Source: Flavobacteriales bacterium (GTDB lineage Bacteria > Bacteroidota > Bacteroidia > Flavobacteriales > Flavobacteriaceae). From it: a stretch of 5,174 nucleotides of DNA. Positions 5,149 through 5,174 of the stretch are shown here, piece by piece (positions within the stretch are counted from its first letter, which is position 1; each line of letters starts with the position of its first letter). The stretch is taken from positions 1 to 5,174 of the forward strand of contig WGAP01000104.1 of NCBI GenBank assembly GCA_015494775.1, read 5' to 3'. The position numbers and the translations under genes were made by a program. The notes below the pieces were generated by a model. The model was not told where the DNA came from and searched no databases. It was given only the letters and a program-made list of their open reading frames with translations.

Positions 5149-5174
5149 TTTACATCCGAAACAAAAGGGAAAGA

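Overview
The window looks like a chromosomal piece of a member of the Bacteroidota. Three upstream regions carry the phylum's -7 box (TAnnTTTG), two of them with a TTG/TTTG box 17-18 bases upstream. No clear Shine-Dalgarno sequence precedes any start, and the spacers are AT-rich while the genes have moderate GC. The gene content also fits: an S46 dipeptidyl-peptidase, an exported protein with the 'MLDVQSTTQGLLIPRM' type of N-terminus, and an OmpA-like/helix-hairpin-helix gene pair. I cannot place it below phylum with confidence; a Saprospiria or Chitinophagia relative is a guess.

Layout. The left half is on the minus strand. A secreted S46 peptidase (630-2849) has its own -7 box and ends at a strong intrinsic terminator (571-605). 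Downstream lies a separately promoted exported protein (1-433) that runs off the left edge, so its C-terminal part is not visible. A divergent spacer of about 230 bases (2850-3077) leads to a plus-strand two-gene operon. The first gene encodes a membrane-anchored protein with a C-terminal OmpA-like peptidoglycan-binding domain and what looks like a second, decayed copy of that domain (3078-3929). The second, 24 bases on, encodes a membrane-anchored coiled-coil protein with a C-terminal helix-hairpin-helix domain (3954-4535). A 10-bp-stem intrinsic terminator closes the operon (4561-4599).

Right after that terminator comes about 500 bases of non-coding, very GC-rich sequence (4600-5115) built almost wholly of inverted repeats. 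Element I (4624-4786) is a cloverleaf-like nested inverted repeat with a 15-bp central hairpin. Element II (4838-4999) is a long imperfect palindrome with 20-bp perfect ends, flanked on both sides by further GC hairpins. This is the least ordinary part of the window. The right edge holds a good promoter (5120-5148) for a plus-strand gene outside the window.

How the genes may work together. The peptidase probably trims periplasmic oligopeptides two residues at a time. The OmpA/helix-hairpin-helix pair has the topology expected of an envelope module: one partner reaching into the periplasm to peptidoglycan, the other putting a possible nucleic-acid-binding domain on the cytoplasmic side of the inner membrane. 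That link is inference. No rRNA, tRNA, CRISPR array, transposase gene or phage gene is visible.
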